The notes: generated by a model not told the origin, from the sequence alone. 64,000 nt of DNA from Burkholderia pseudomultivorans (GCF_001718415.1 NZ_CP013378.1:3410001-3474000), one strand, 5' to 3'; positions 50,633 through 59,485 are shown, counted from the first letter of the stretch. Made by a program: numbers and translations.

Positions 50633-51817
50633 TCAGTCTCGCCCATCCAATTGTCCAGACAAGTAATCACCCCACCACTGCATCATCTTCCGGCGTTCGG
50701 GCAGATACTCCGCGTGGTTGTATGCAGCCCGGACGCCGTCACGCTCACTGTGGGCCAACTGACGCTCGATCCAGTCCCGGTTGAAATTATGCTCGTTCAG
50801 GATAGTCGACGCGAGACCGCGGAAGCCGTGTCCCGTCATCCGCGAGTGGTAGCCCATTCGGTACAGTGCGTACAGGATCGTGTTCTCGCTCATCGGCTTC
50901 TTCGAGCTCGATCGACTCGGAAACACGAACTGGCTTTGGCCATTGAGTTCCCGCAGCTTCGCCAGCACCTCTAGCGCCTGTTTCGACAGCGGCACAATGT
51001 GAGGCGAGCGCATCTTCATCTTCTCGGCCGGGATGCGCCATTCCTTCTTCTTCTCGTCGATCTCCGTCCACTCGGCGAACCGCAATTCGCTGGTTCGAAC
51101 GAACGTCAACGCCATGAACTGCAGCGCCAGTCGGGTCTGGTACTCGCCGTCGTACGCGCTGATCTTCTGCATCAGCTCAGGCAGTTCCGACTCGCTGACG
51201 CGCTTCATGTGCACGACAGTGCGAGTCTTCAGGGCGCCGCGGAGATCCGGCGCGGGGTCGCGCTCGGCCCGGCCAGTGGCAATGGCATATCGAAAGATCT
51301 GGCTCGTTGCCTGGATTGCCTTGTTTGCCAGTTCGATCGCATCTCGTGCTTCGATCTTCCGGATCACCGCGAGCAACTCCGGAGCCGTGATCCCGGTAAT
51401 TGGTCGCGCGCCAAGCACCGGAAACAGCTCGCGCTCGAGCAGTTTCATCATCCGATCCGCGTGGCGCTCACTCCAGGCGTCCTTTCGCTGTGCGTGCCAC
51501 TCCCGCGCGATAGGCTCGAACGAATTGTCTCGATCAAGGCTCCGCTGCAACTTGATACGCTTCTTTTCATGCGAAGGATCGAGGCCGGCCCGCAACTGCT
51601 CTTTAATCTCGTCACGCGCCTTCCGAGCAGCCAACAAGGTCACTGCGGGATAGACCCCGAGGGCCATCCGTTTCTCCTTGCGGTCAATACGATACTTCAG
51701 CCGCCAGTACTTCGAGCCGTTGGGCATGACCTCAAGATACATACCTTGGCCGTCGGTCAGCTTGTAGGATTTTTCGCGGGGCTTGGCCGCACGGACGGCG
51801 ACATCGGTAAGGGGCAT
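50633..51817 (-). CDS. int: P4-type tyrosine recombinase, prophage integrase (394 aa)
   Basis: The N-terminal DUF4102 arm-binding domain begins MPLTDVAVRAAKPREKSYKL. The catalytic domain shows Arg241 (FVRTSELRF), Lys/His-containing HIVPLSKQA, His330-x-x-Arg333 (TGHGFRG), His356 (LAHSERD) and nucleophile Tyr366 (RAAYNHAEYL). It integrates DNA at tRNA 3' ends. Its start lies 174 bases from the tRNA-Leu 3' end, with (A/C)TGCCCC repeats between, matching the usual P4-family layout. Confidence 0.93.
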   Translation of the reverse strand: MPLTDVAVRAAKPREKSYKLTDGQGMYLEVMPNGSKYWRLKYRIDRKEKRMALGVYPAVTLLAARKARDEIKEQLRAGLDPSHEKKRIKLQRSLDRDNSFEPIAREWHAQRKDAWSERHADRMMKLLERELFPVLGARPITGITAPELLAVIRKIEARDAIELANKAIQATSQIFRYAIATGRAERDPAPDLRGALKTRTVVHMKRVSESELPELMQKISAYDGEYQTRLALQFMALTFVRTSELRFAEWTEIDEKKKEWRIPAEKMKMRSPHIVPLSKQALEVLAKLRELNGQSQFVFPSRSSSKKPMSENTILYALYRMGYHSRMTGHGFRGLASTILNEHNFNRDWIERQLAHSERDGVRAAYNHAEYLPERRKMMQWWGDYLSGQLDGRD

Positions 51818-51878
51818 TTGGGCGCGGGGGCATTTCGATGCCCCTGATCAGAGAAAACTGCCCCCTACGATGCCCCCG
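51811..51878. promoter_or_regulatory. Possible integrase arm-type sites, right end
   Basis: Five copies of a TGCCCC/GGGGCA motif lie within about 70 bases upstream of the integrase start, on both strands. Two related copies lie at the other prophage end (13821-13839). Such clusters near the core site fit integrase arm-binding sites. Confidence 0.4.
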
Positions 51879-51923
51879 GATTTTGTGGGTGTCAATGGGA
51901 AGCTCTGGGAAACGCTGGCAAGG

Positions 51924-51959
51924 AAAAGCCCCGTAAGTGCTTGACTGACGGGGCTTTTT
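51924..51959. terminator. Bidirectional terminator between integrase and tRNA-Leu
   Basis: AAAAGCCCCGT / ACGGGGCTTTTT, perfect 11-base arms with a 13-base loop. It would stop transcripts running out of the tRNA gene before they enter the integrase region. Confidence 0.8.
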
Positions 51960-51990
51960 GGCCAAACATTGGATTGCTTGGGAGTATATG

Positions 51991-52007
51991 TGGTGCGTGA
52001 GGCCGGA
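51991..52007. other. Right attachment site (attR) within the tRNA 3' end
   Basis: TGGTGCGTGAGGCCGGA is the tRNA acceptor end adjoining the integrase region. A one-base-shorter copy lies at 13745-13760. The crossover is probably within TGAGGCCGGA, the longest exact match. Confidence 0.45.
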
Positions 52008-52077
52008 CTCGAACCGGCACACCCTTGCGGGCGTCAGGACCTAAACCTGGTGCGTCTACCAATTTCGCCACTCACGC
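51991..52077 (-). tRNA. tRNA-Leu (anticodon UAG)
   Basis: On the reverse strand the sequence folds as a class II tRNA: acceptor arms GCGTGAG / CTCACGC, encoded CCA at the 3' end, D-loop with GGTAGACGC, anticodon loop TTTAGGT giving UAG, a long variable arm, and T-loop GGTTCGAGTCC. The prophage sits directly at its 3' end, with the integrase beside it. The gene is intact because the phage supplies its 3' end. Confidence 0.95.
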
Positions 52078-52323
52078 GCATGCTGTGTCGCCTGACCGCG
52101 CGGAACAGGAACGCCGTATGCGTTCTTCACCGCGCGCCCGGGACATCCCGCCGGCCTGAAACCGGCACGCCCGATCAGGCGAGCGCGAGATTCTACCCGA
52201 TCTGCGCGGCGTTGTCTCGTCCCTCCGACAGCCGTCGCGCAGCGGTGCTAGAATGCCGCGCTCGACGTTTCGGCCGCGCGCCGTCGCGCGTCCCCGATCC
52301 CGCCCCCGACACGATTTCCGCCC

Positions 52324-53157
52324 GTGAACATCGACGACTACTGTCAGCAAAAGGCCGCCCCCGAAGGCTCCAGCGTCTACTACGCGCTGCGTCAGGCGCC
52401 GCTCGCGGCCGCGCCGCGCCTCACGGCGCTGTTCGCGCTGCGCCGCGAACTCGAGGAAACCGTCAAGGAAACCAGCGACCCGACCGTCGGACACACGAAG
52501 CTCGCGTGGTGGCACAAGGAACTCGCGGCGCTCGCCGCCGGCCAGCCGACGCACCCCGTCACGAAGGCGCTCGCGCAACACCATCCGTCGATCGCAGCCG
52601 AAGCCGACGCGCTGCGCGCGCTCGTCAACGGCTACGGGATGGATCTCGAACAGGCGCGTTATCTCGATTTCGCGAACCTGCAGCGCTATATCTCGCAGGT
52701 CGGCGGCACGTTCGCGGCGCTCGTCGCGCGCGCGAGCGCCGCCCAGCCGGGCAATCCGCAATCGTGGGCCGACGACGTCGGCCGTGCGCTGATGCTCGCG
52801 CAATTCGTACAGGAGCTCGGCAACGATGCACGCCACGGCCGCATCTACCTGCCGATCGACGAACTGCAGCGCTACGACGTGACTGCCGCCGACCTGCTGA
52901 ACCGGCGCTACAGCCCCGCATTCACCGAGCTGCTGCAATTCCAGACCGCGCGTGCGCGCGAAGCGCTCACGGCCGCCGAAGCGGCGATTCCCGCCGCCGA
53001 ACGCCGCGCGCAACGCACGCTGCGCGCGCAGCTTGCGCTGGCGCACGCGCTGCTCGACGAAATCGAGCGCGACGGCTATCAGGTGCTGCACCAGCGCATC
53101 GCACTGACGCCGATCCGCAAGCTGTGGATCGCGTGGCGCGCCGCGCGCCGTCGCTGA
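52324..53157 (+). CDS. Squalene/phytoene-synthase-fold protein lacking catalytic Asp motifs
   Basis: From the GTG at 52324 the 277-residue protein has the squalene/phytoene synthase fold (YYALRQAPLAAAPRLTALFA, LQRYISQVGGTF, FVQELGNDARHGRIYLPIDE). The two Asp-rich motifs needed to bind prenyl diphosphates are gone: the usual DD..D region reads RRELEETVKETSD, and the usual DVGEDARRGR reads ELGNDARHGR. It therefore resembles NDUFAF6-type non-catalytic members that help assemble respiratory complex I. Enzyme activity should not be assumed. Confidence 0.75.
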   Translation: MNIDDYCQQKAAPEGSSVYYALRQAPLAAAPRLTALFALRRELEETVKETSDPTVGHTKLAWWHKELAALAAGQPTHPVTKALAQHHPSIAAEADALRALVNGYGMDLEQARYLDFANLQRYISQVGGTFAALVARASAAQPGNPQSWADDVGRALMLAQFVQELGNDARHGRIYLPIDELQRYDVTAADLLNRRYSPAFTELLQFQTARAREALTAAEAAIPAAERRAQRTLRAQLALAHALLDEIERDGYQVLHQRIALTPIRKLWIAWRAARRR

Positions 53158-53176
53158 GCCCGAACGCGCGTCGCCG

Positions 53177-54391
53177 TCACACCTTCAGCAGCGGCAGCGG
53201 GTCGAAGCGCTGCTGCAGCACGCGGGTCGCGTCGAGCCCCCACCACGGCCCGAGCACGGTCGCATAAAGCTGACGAAAATCGACCGCGACCGGCAGGTTG
53301 CCGTTGCCATCGAGTCGCGCCAGCGCCGGCGGCGCGCCGTACAGGCCGCCGGCCACGCGGCCGCCCATCACGAAATGCGCGGCGGCGGTGCCGTGATCGG
53401 TGCCGTTGCTCTGGTTCTCGCGCACGCGCCGCCCGAATTCCGCATAGGTCATCACCAGCGTCTGGTTCCAGCGCCCGAGCTCCACCAGCGCACCGCGCAT
53501 CGCGCTCATCCCTTCCGCGAACTGTTTGAGCAGCGCGGCCTGCTGGCCGGGCTGGTTCTGATGCGTATCGAAGCCGTTGAGCGTAAGGCGCAGCACCGCG
53601 ACGCCGTCCTGCGCGCCGGGCCCGGCCGCCTCGCACGCAGCCAGCACCTGCATCGCGGTCTTCACCGACGTGCCGAACGCGCCGGCCGGGAACGCGGTCC
53701 TGAACGTGCGCATCCCGCCGCGCGGACGCAGCCGGTCGGCCGCCTTCACGATATCGTTCTCGACGTCGATCACGTGCGCGAGCGCGGGGTTCCGTTCGCG
53801 CAGCGACGACGGCTCCGCGAGCCGCGCCGCGCGGATGAACTGCGCCGGATTGACGAGCGCGATCGCGCGCGCGCCGTTGGCGAGCGGCCCCATCTCGGCG
53901 CTGCCGAGCACCACGCCGTCCGCCGCGAAGCCGGGCGGCACCGGCGCCTGCGCGAACGTGCGCGTGAGCCAGCCTTCGTGCAGATATTGATCGGAACGCG
54001 ACGCGGTGTCCCATATCTCGATCGAGCGGAAATGCGACAGGTTCGGCTGCGGATAGCCGACGCCCTGCACGATCGCGACCTGCCCGTCGCGCCACAGCGG
54101 CATCAGCGGCACGAGCGACGGGTGCAGCCCGGTCTGCGCGTCGAGCTGCAGCACCTGCTCGCGCTTGATGCCGATGCTGCGCCGGAACTGGTAGTACAGC
54201 GGATCCGCATACGGCACCACGGTGTTCAGCCCGTCGTTGCCGCCTTTCAGCTCGACGAGGATCAGCACGTTCGCATAGCCGGCCGCCGGCCGCCCTTCGG
54301 CGGCGAGCACCGCATGCGCCGGCTGCCACAGCGATACGCCCGCCGCGGCCGCGGCTCCCGTCAGCGTCAGAAAATCACGTCGGTTCATCAT
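53177..54391 (-). CDS. DUF1501 family Tat-exported protein
   Basis: The 404-residue protein begins with a twin-arginine signal (MMNRRDFLTLTGAAAAAGVS) and continues with DUF1501 motifs (VLILVELKGGNDGLNTVVPY, MTYAEFGRRVREN, DHGTAAAHFVMGG). The fold is related to sulfatases and alkaline phosphatases; activity in this family is not settled. It is paired with a DUF1800 gene just upstream, a common arrangement. Confidence 0.9.
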   Translation of the reverse strand: MMNRRDFLTLTGAAAAAGVSLWQPAHAVLAAEGRPAAGYANVLILVELKGGNDGLNTVVPYADPLYYQFRRSIGIKREQVLQLDAQTGLHPSLVPLMPLWRDGQVAIVQGVGYPQPNLSHFRSIEIWDTASRSDQYLHEGWLTRTFAQAPVPPGFAADGVVLGSAEMGPLANGARAIALVNPAQFIRAARLAEPSSLRERNPALAHVIDVENDIVKAADRLRPRGGMRTFRTAFPAGAFGTSVKTAMQVLAACEAAGPGAQDGVAVLRLTLNGFDTHQNQPGQQAALLKQFAEGMSAMRGALVELGRWNQTLVMTYAEFGRRVRENQSNGTDHGTAAAHFVMGGRVAGGLYGAPPALARLDGNGNLPVAVDFRQLYATVLGPWWGLDATRVLQQRFDPLPLLKV

Positions 54392-54449
54392 GCATCCCCT
54401 GGTCCGCCGCGCGGCCCGCGCGCCGCATCGGCCCGGACCCGATTCCTCG

Positions 54450-55946
54450 TCATTTCAGTTGGTAGGCCGGGTCCATCAGCAGCGCCTCGAGATACGCGCT
54501 GCCGGTCGAATCCGTGTCGATCGCCGCGACCGGCGATACCGGCAGCACCGCGTGCTGCAGCTGAAGCTCGGTCGACAGCCCGGCAATCGCCTGCGGCCGC
54601 GCGCGATACTGCGCGAGCCAGCGCTCGAGATCGAAGCGCAAGCCGCCGCGCGCGGGCTTCGGCGGCGCGCCGCGCATTCCCGCGGCGGCCGCCGTGTCGA
54701 CCACCGGCATCGCGCGCGCGGCTGCATTCGGGTGCGCCGGCGGCGGCCGCATGCCGGCCGTCTCGGTCGCGCGAAACAGCTGCTCGACGAACTGCTTGCG
54801 CGCGAGCAGCGTCGTGCTGTTGATCCACAGCGCGCCGCCGGGCCAGCCCTTCACGTTCGGCGGATAGAACAGGTTCTGGCCGAGCGTGCGCACGGTGTTG
54901 GCGAGCATCTGCGGATCGCCGTACGCGACGTCGAACATCCGCACCGACCCGACGACGAATTCGGCCGGCGACTTCACGAGCACGCCGCGGTTGCGCGCAT
55001 CCCAGAACGCATCGGTCGACCACAGCGCGGCGAGCGCCGTGCGAATGTCGTAGCCGCTCGCGCGAAAACGCTCGGCCACGGCGTCGAGTTCGCGCGCGTC
55101 GGGCGTGTCCGACACGAACTCCCGCCACAGCTTGCCGACGATGAACCGCGCCGTCTCGGGCCGCTTCAGCAAAATGTCGAGAAAGCCGTCGCCGTCGAAC
55201 GGCCCGGTTTCGCCGAGAATCGTCTTGTCGCCCGCATCGTGCCAGTCCGCGCGCACCGTGAAGCGCAGCGTATCGGGATCGACGGTCCAGCCCGTCATCG
55301 CGCGCGCGGCTTCGGTCACGTCGTGCTGCGTGTAATGCCCTTCGCCGAGCGTGAACAGCTCCATCACCTCGCGCGCGAAATTCTCGTTCGGCCGTCCCTT
55401 GCGGTTGCTGGCGCCGTCGAGATACTGCAGCATCGCCGGATCCTTCGCGACCGCGTGCAGCAGCGTGCCGAAATTGCCGAGCGCGTCGCGGCGAAACAGC
55501 GCGTTCTGCGCGGCCATCGTCTGCGGATAAGGCACCTTGTCCTGCCCCGACGTGAAGTGCCCGTGCCAGAACAGCGTCATGCGCTCGACGAGCGGCGACG
55601 GCGTTGCGATCATCTCGTTGACCCAGGCGGCGCGTAACGCGTCGTAACGCAGATTGCGCTGGCGCTGTTCGTCGCGCCGCTGGTCGGGCGTCAGCGCCTG
55701 CCGCTGCGCACGGCTCGGCGGCGGCTCGGCGATCCAGTCGGGCCACGGCGTGACGGGCTCGCTGCGGACATTGCCGAGCGTATCGGCGACAACCTGCGCG
55801 CGTGTCATGCCGACCACGCGCGCGACATCGGCCGGCGCGGGCGAGAAACCGGTGCGACCGAGGAAGAACAGCGCGTCGTCGGCGTCGAGCGTCGCCTGCA
55901 TCGCAGGCGACGGCGCCGGTTCGGCAACGTTCGCTTTCATCGTCAT
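54450..55946 (-). CDS. DUF1800 family protein
   Basis: From MTMKANVAEPAPSPAMQATL the 498-residue protein contains FLGRTGFSPAPADV, ERMTLFWHGHFTSGQDKV, ENFAREVMELFTLGEGHYT and the C-terminal FYPPNVKGWPGG block, all typical of DUF1800. Members co-occur with DUF1501 and are thought to be exported or surface proteins. The ATG chosen is the first with a plausible upstream site; a longer frame exists in shadow only. Confidence 0.9.
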   Translation of the reverse strand: MTMKANVAEPAPSPAMQATLDADDALFFLGRTGFSPAPADVARVVGMTRAQVVADTLGNVRSEPVTPWPDWIAEPPPSRAQRQALTPDQRRDEQRQRNLRYDALRAAWVNEMIATPSPLVERMTLFWHGHFTSGQDKVPYPQTMAAQNALFRRDALGNFGTLLHAVAKDPAMLQYLDGASNRKGRPNENFAREVMELFTLGEGHYTQHDVTEAARAMTGWTVDPDTLRFTVRADWHDAGDKTILGETGPFDGDGFLDILLKRPETARFIVGKLWREFVSDTPDARELDAVAERFRASGYDIRTALAALWSTDAFWDARNRGVLVKSPAEFVVGSVRMFDVAYGDPQMLANTVRTLGQNLFYPPNVKGWPGGALWINSTTLLARKQFVEQLFRATETAGMRPPPAHPNAAARAMPVVDTAAAAGMRGAPPKPARGGLRFDLERWLAQYRARPQAIAGLSTELQLQHAVLPVSPVAAIDTDSTGSAYLEALLMDPAYQLK

Positions 55947-56059
55947 GGACTCCCGAAACGCACCGGCGGCGCGGATGCCGGTTCAACGGCAGGCGACGAA
56001 CGCACGTTGACTGAAAAATTGCTACGGAGTTTTTCCGCGCATCGCGGAAGGCGACGCGA

Positions 56060-56338
56060 TCAGCGCTTGTACAGCTCGCGGACGGCGTCCTCGATATGCT
56101 GGCGCAGCAGATGGCGTTCTTCGGGCGTCATGTGCCCGTCGCGGCGGCGCTGTTCGAGATCGGGGGGCACGGCTGAGCGGACCGCCGAATCGGCGGCGCG
56201 GTCGGGCTGCGGCGCTTTGCCGCGCGGCAGCTTGCGCGACGAAGCGCCCTGCTCGGGGCGTTGCGCATACGCGAAGTTCGACGCATACGGACCGGCAAGC
56301 GCGATCGTCAGCATCAGTGCAATCCGGGCAGATCGCAT
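56060..56338 (-). CDS. Small exported protein (92 aa)
   Basis: From MRSARIALMLTIALAGPYAS the product has a Sec signal peptide ending near FAYAQ, a Pro/Arg-rich mature part and a helical end (GHMTPEERHLLRQHIEDAVR) that resembles periplasmic Spy/CpxP-like or metal-resistance small proteins only weakly. It lies 257 bases from the divergent ompR gene. Function unknown. Confidence 0.65.
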   Translation of the reverse strand: MRSARIALMLTIALAGPYASNFAYAQRPEQGASSRKLPRGKAPQPDRAADSAVRSAVPPDLEQRRRDGHMTPEERHLLRQHIEDAVRELYKR

Positions 56339-56595
56339 GACCGTCCTCGCTTCTTTGGTCGATTTGTTCCCTTCGTCACGCGGCAACCGGTTACCTCTGG
56401 TACTAGAAAAACCCTGCGGAATTCGGGCGTACAAAGATGAAAGATGGAGTCCAGCGAGTATCCACCGAATTTCGGCTTCGAGTAAAGGAATCTCTATAGC
56501 GTGCCTTTACTCCGCGCGACACCACGGGTAAATTTTGTAACTGACTGTAACGCGCCAAAATCCTCGACGGCGCGCCATTTCCCATTCGCGATAAG

Positions 56596-57330
56596 ATGCC
56601 GATCATGGAAACGAAAAACCCCTCCAAGATTCTCGTCGTCGACGACGACCCGCGCCTGCGCGACCTGCTGCGCCGTTATCTCGGCGAGCAGGGCTTCAAT
56701 GTCTATGTCGCGGAGAACGCGACCGCGATGAACAAGCTCTGGGTGCGCGAGCGTTTCGACCTGCTCGTGCTCGACCTGATGCTGCCGGGCGAAGACGGCC
56801 TGTCGATCTGCCGTCGCCTGCGCGGCAGCAACGATCGCACGCCGATCATCATGCTCACCGCGAAGGGCGAGGACGTCGATCGCATCGTCGGCCTCGAGAT
56901 GGGCGCCGACGACTACCTGCCGAAGCCGTTCAACCCGCGCGAGCTGGTCGCGCGCATTCACGCAGTGCTGCGCCGCCAGGCGCCGGCCGAGCTGCCGGGC
57001 GCGCCGTCGGAAACCACCGAGGTGTTCGAGTTCGGCGAGTTCTCGCTGAACCTCGCGACGCGCACGCTGACGAAGTCCGGCCAGGAAATCCCGCTGACGA
57101 CCGGCGAGTTCTCGGTGCTGAAGGTGTTCGCACGCCATCCGCGCCAGCCGCTGTCGCGCGAAAAGCTGATGGAGCTCGCGCGCGGCCGCGAATACGAAGT
57201 GTTCGACCGCAGCCTCGACGTGCAGATCTCGCGCCTGCGCAAGCTGATCGAACCGGATCCGGGCAGCCCGCGCTTCATCCAGACCGTCTGGGGTCTCGGC
57301 TACGTGTTCATCCCGGACGGCGCCGCCTGA
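56596..57330 (+). CDS. ompR: OmpR-type response regulator
   Basis: The 244-residue protein has an N-terminal receiver domain (KILVVDDDPRLRDLLRRYL) with phospho-acceptor Asp60 (LLVLDLMLPGEDG), switch Thr and Lys (IIMLTAKG, LPKPFN), and a C-terminal winged helix (LSREKLMELARGREYEVFDR, RFIQTVWGLGYVF). It is followed by the matching sensor kinase 40 bases on. In Burkholderia the pair controls outer-membrane and stress genes. An ATG at 56605 is a possible alternative start. Confidence 0.95.
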   Translation: MPIMETKNPSKILVVDDDPRLRDLLRRYLGEQGFNVYVAENATAMNKLWVRERFDLLVLDLMLPGEDGLSICRRLRGSNDRTPIIMLTAKGEDVDRIVGLEMGADDYLPKPFNPRELVARIHAVLRRQAPAELPGAPSETTEVFEFGEFSLNLATRTLTKSGQEIPLTTGEFSVLKVFARHPRQPLSREKLMELARGREYEVFDRSLDVQISRLRKLIEPDPGSPRFIQTVWGLGYVFIPDGAA

Positions 57331-57370
57331 TCTTTTCCTTCTCCGGTTTCGCCCGCCCACGACCCGCCCC

Positions 57371-58732
57371 ATGCGTATCGACCGGCGCCTCCTGCAGCTC
57401 GCGTTCGGCGGGCTGTTCTGGCGCACCTTCCTGCTGATCGCGCTGCTGATCTCGGTCAGTCTCGCCGCGTGGTTCCAGAGCTTTCGCGTGATCGAGCGCG
57501 AGCCGCGCGCGCAGCGCGTCGCGCTGCAGCTCGTCGCGGTCGTGAAGCTCACGCGCACCGCGCTGCTCTACTCCGATCCCGACCTGCGCCGCGCGCTGCT
57601 GCAGGATCTCGAGAGCAACGAGGGCGTGCGCGTTTACCCGCGCGAGAAGACCGACAAGTTCAAGCTGCAGCCCGACGAATCGCTGAACCGGCTGATCGAA
57701 CACGACATCCGCAGCCGCCTCGGCGACGATACCGTGATCGCGCAGTCGGTCAACGACATCCCGGGCGTGTGGATCAGCTTCAAGATCGACGACGACGACT
57801 ACTGGGTCGCGCTCGACCGCGACCAGCTCGACAACGTCACGGGCCTGCAGTGGGCCGGCTGGGGGCTGTTCGCGCTCGCGCTGTCGCTGTTCGGCTCCGC
57901 GTTCATCACGAGCCTCGTGAACCGGCCGTTCTCGCGGCTGGCGCTCGCCGCGCGCCAGGTCGGCTCGGGTCAGGCGCCCGAGCCGCTGCCCGAGCGCGGG
58001 ATGGGCGTCGCGGCCGAAACCAACCGCAGCTTCAACCAGATGGTGCGCGACCTCGAGCAGCTCGAAGCCGACCGCGCGCTGATGCTCGCGGGCATTTCGC
58101 ACGACCTGCGCACGCCGCTCGCGCGGCTGCGCCTCGAAACCGAGATGAGCCCGTCGGACCAGGCGACCAAGGACGCGATGGTCGACGACATCGAGCAGAT
58201 GGATCGCATCATCGCGGCGTTCATCGACTACGCGCGCCCGACCCAGCGCAAGCCCGAGCCGGTCGACCTGTCGTCGATCGCGCATGAAGTCGCCGCACGC
58301 GTGGCCGGCGAGGACGGCGTCGAGATCCGCACGCAGCTCGCGCCGACCGCGATCATCGAAGCCGACGAAACCGACATGCGCCGCGTGATCGGCAACCTCG
58401 TCGAGAACGCGCGCAAGTACGGCCAGAGCAAGCAGGACGGCGTCTCGCGCATCACGCTGGAGACGCGCGTGTCGCACGCGCGCGTCGAGCTGTCGGTCAG
58501 CGACGAGGGCCCCGGCATCCCCGAGGACCAGCTCCCGCTGGTGATGCGCCCGTTCTATCGCGTCGACACCGCGCGCACCAAGGCGGACGGCACCGGTCTC
58601 GGGATGGCGATCGTGCTGCGCCTGGTCGGGCGCTATCGCGGCGCGCTGCGCCTGCGCAACCGCAGCCCCGAAGCGGGCCTCGAAGTCACGCTCGAATTCC
58701 CCGGCGCCGGCAAGACGCGTGCGACCGCGTGA
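57371..58732 (+). CDS. envZ: EnvZ-type sensor histidine kinase
   Basis: The 453-residue protein has a first membrane helix (LFWRTFLLIALLISVSLAAW), a periplasmic domain of about 125 residues, a second helix (GWGLFALALSLFGSAFI), a HAMP linker, the H-box LAGISHDLRTPLARLRLE with His244, and the N, G1 and G2 boxes (NLVENARKYG, SDEGPGIPE, GTGLGMAIV). It phosphorylates the OmpR-type regulator encoded just upstream. Confidence 0.95.
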   Translation: MRIDRRLLQLAFGGLFWRTFLLIALLISVSLAAWFQSFRVIEREPRAQRVALQLVAVVKLTRTALLYSDPDLRRALLQDLESNEGVRVYPREKTDKFKLQPDESLNRLIEHDIRSRLGDDTVIAQSVNDIPGVWISFKIDDDDYWVALDRDQLDNVTGLQWAGWGLFALALSLFGSAFITSLVNRPFSRLALAARQVGSGQAPEPLPERGMGVAAETNRSFNQMVRDLEQLEADRALMLAGISHDLRTPLARLRLETEMSPSDQATKDAMVDDIEQMDRIIAAFIDYARPTQRKPEPVDLSSIAHEVAARVAGEDGVEIRTQLAPTAIIEADETDMRRVIGNLVENARKYGQSKQDGVSRITLETRVSHARVELSVSDEGPGIPEDQLPLVMRPFYRVDTARTKADGTGLGMAIVLRLVGRYRGALRLRNRSPEAGLEVTLEFPGAGKTRATA

Positions 58733-58792
58733 CGCGAGCGCGCACGCCGCTTGCGCGTCACACTATCGGCACGGTTGAAAAAAACTATGGGG

Positions 58793-58827
58793 GCGCTTAG
58801 TCAAAATCTATTGAAGCGCTTAGTCAA
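58793..58827 (+). repeat. Direct repeat in the ahpC promoter
   Basis: GCGCTTAGTCAA occurs at 58793-58804 and 58816-58827, 23 bases apart, about two helical turns. The second copy overlaps the spacer of the candidate ahpC promoter. It looks like a tandem operator for an unidentified regulator; it does not match an OxyR site. Confidence 0.55.
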
Positions 58828-58839
58828 TAGTGTTAGAGT
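58811..58839 (+). promoter_or_regulatory. Candidate ahpC promoter
   Basis: TTGAAG and TAGAGT with 17 bases between them, giving a start about 75 bases before the ahpC ATG. The spacer contains one copy of the GCGCTTAGTCAA repeat. Confidence 0.6.
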
Positions 58840-58921
58840 GTTCCCCATGCTGTCACATGATCGTTGCAGCAACGAGGTAGCTTGACTCAGTCTTCTTCCC
58901 AACACACACAGGAGTATCCGC

Positions 58922-59470
58922 ATGAAAACCGTTGGCGACAAACTCGAAGCTTTCACCGTCGTAGCCGCGAAGCCGGGCTTCAACAACCACGAGGAAAACG
59001 GCCAGTCGGCGTTCGAGACCGTCACCGAAGCGTCGTTCCCGGGCAAGTGGAAGATCATCTACTTCTATCCGAAGGATTTCACGTTCGTGTGCCCGACGGA
59101 AATCGTCGAGTTCGCGAAGCTCGCGAAGCAGTTCGAAGAGCGCGACGCCGTCCTGCTCGGCGGCAGCTCGGACAACGAATTCGTCAAGCTCGCATGGCGC
59201 CGTGAACACAAGGACCTCGACAAGCTGAACCACTACTCGTTCGGCGACGTCAAGGGCGAGCTGATCGACCAGCTCGGCGTGCGCGACAAGGAAGCCGGCG
59301 TGGCCCTGCGCGCGACGTTCATCGTCGACCCGGACAACACGATCCAGCACGTTTCGGTGAACAACCTGAACGTCGGCCGCAGCCCGGAAGAAGTCCTGCG
59401 TATTCTCGACGGCCTGCAGACGGACGAACTGTGCCCGTGCAACCGTGCAGTCGGCGGCGCAACGCTGTAA
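58922..59470 (+). CDS. ahpC: Alkyl hydroperoxide reductase AhpC, 2-Cys peroxiredoxin
   Basis: The 182-residue protein has the peroxidatic Cys57 in FTFVCPTE and resolving cysteines at 171/173 (DELCPCNR). Family segments FYPKDFTFVCPTEIVEF and GVRDKEAGVALRATFIVD are present. It reduces peroxides in the cytoplasm. ahpD follows 76 bases on and probably supplies the reductant, as AhpD does for AhpC in mycobacteria and other bacteria lacking AhpF. Confidence 0.95.
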   Translation: MKTVGDKLEAFTVVAAKPGFNNHEENGQSAFETVTEASFPGKWKIIYFYPKDFTFVCPTEIVEFAKLAKQFEERDAVLLGGSSDNEFVKLAWRREHKDLDKLNHYSFGDVKGELIDQLGVRDKEAGVALRATFIVDPDNTIQHVSVNNLNVGRSPEEVLRILDGLQTDELCPCNRAVGGATL

Positions 59471-59485
59471 GCGCATCGATGCACG

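Larger units (their letters stand above)
13745..52007. mobile_element. Temperate podovirus-like prophage integrated at tRNA-Leu(UAG)
   Basis: About 38 kb between a degenerate tRNA 3'-end copy and the intact tRNA-Leu. It contains a P4-type integrase, replication genes with an iteron origin, terminase, portal, N4-gp56-like capsid, scaffold, tail and lysis genes. No tail-tube, sheath or tape-measure gene was recognised, which together with the internal-virion-type proteins suggests a short-tailed phage. Most genes read leftward. GC is somewhat below the flanking chromosome, with two clearly A/T-rich islands (about 43.4-44.5 kb and 49.4-50.6 kb). All core modules look intact apart from one possible frameshift near 49.8 kb. 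Confidence 0.9.

Noticed and set aside
58770..58840. OxyR site in the ahpC promoter
   Set aside because: CTAT and ATAG tetranucleotides are present but their spacing does not match the OxyR motif.
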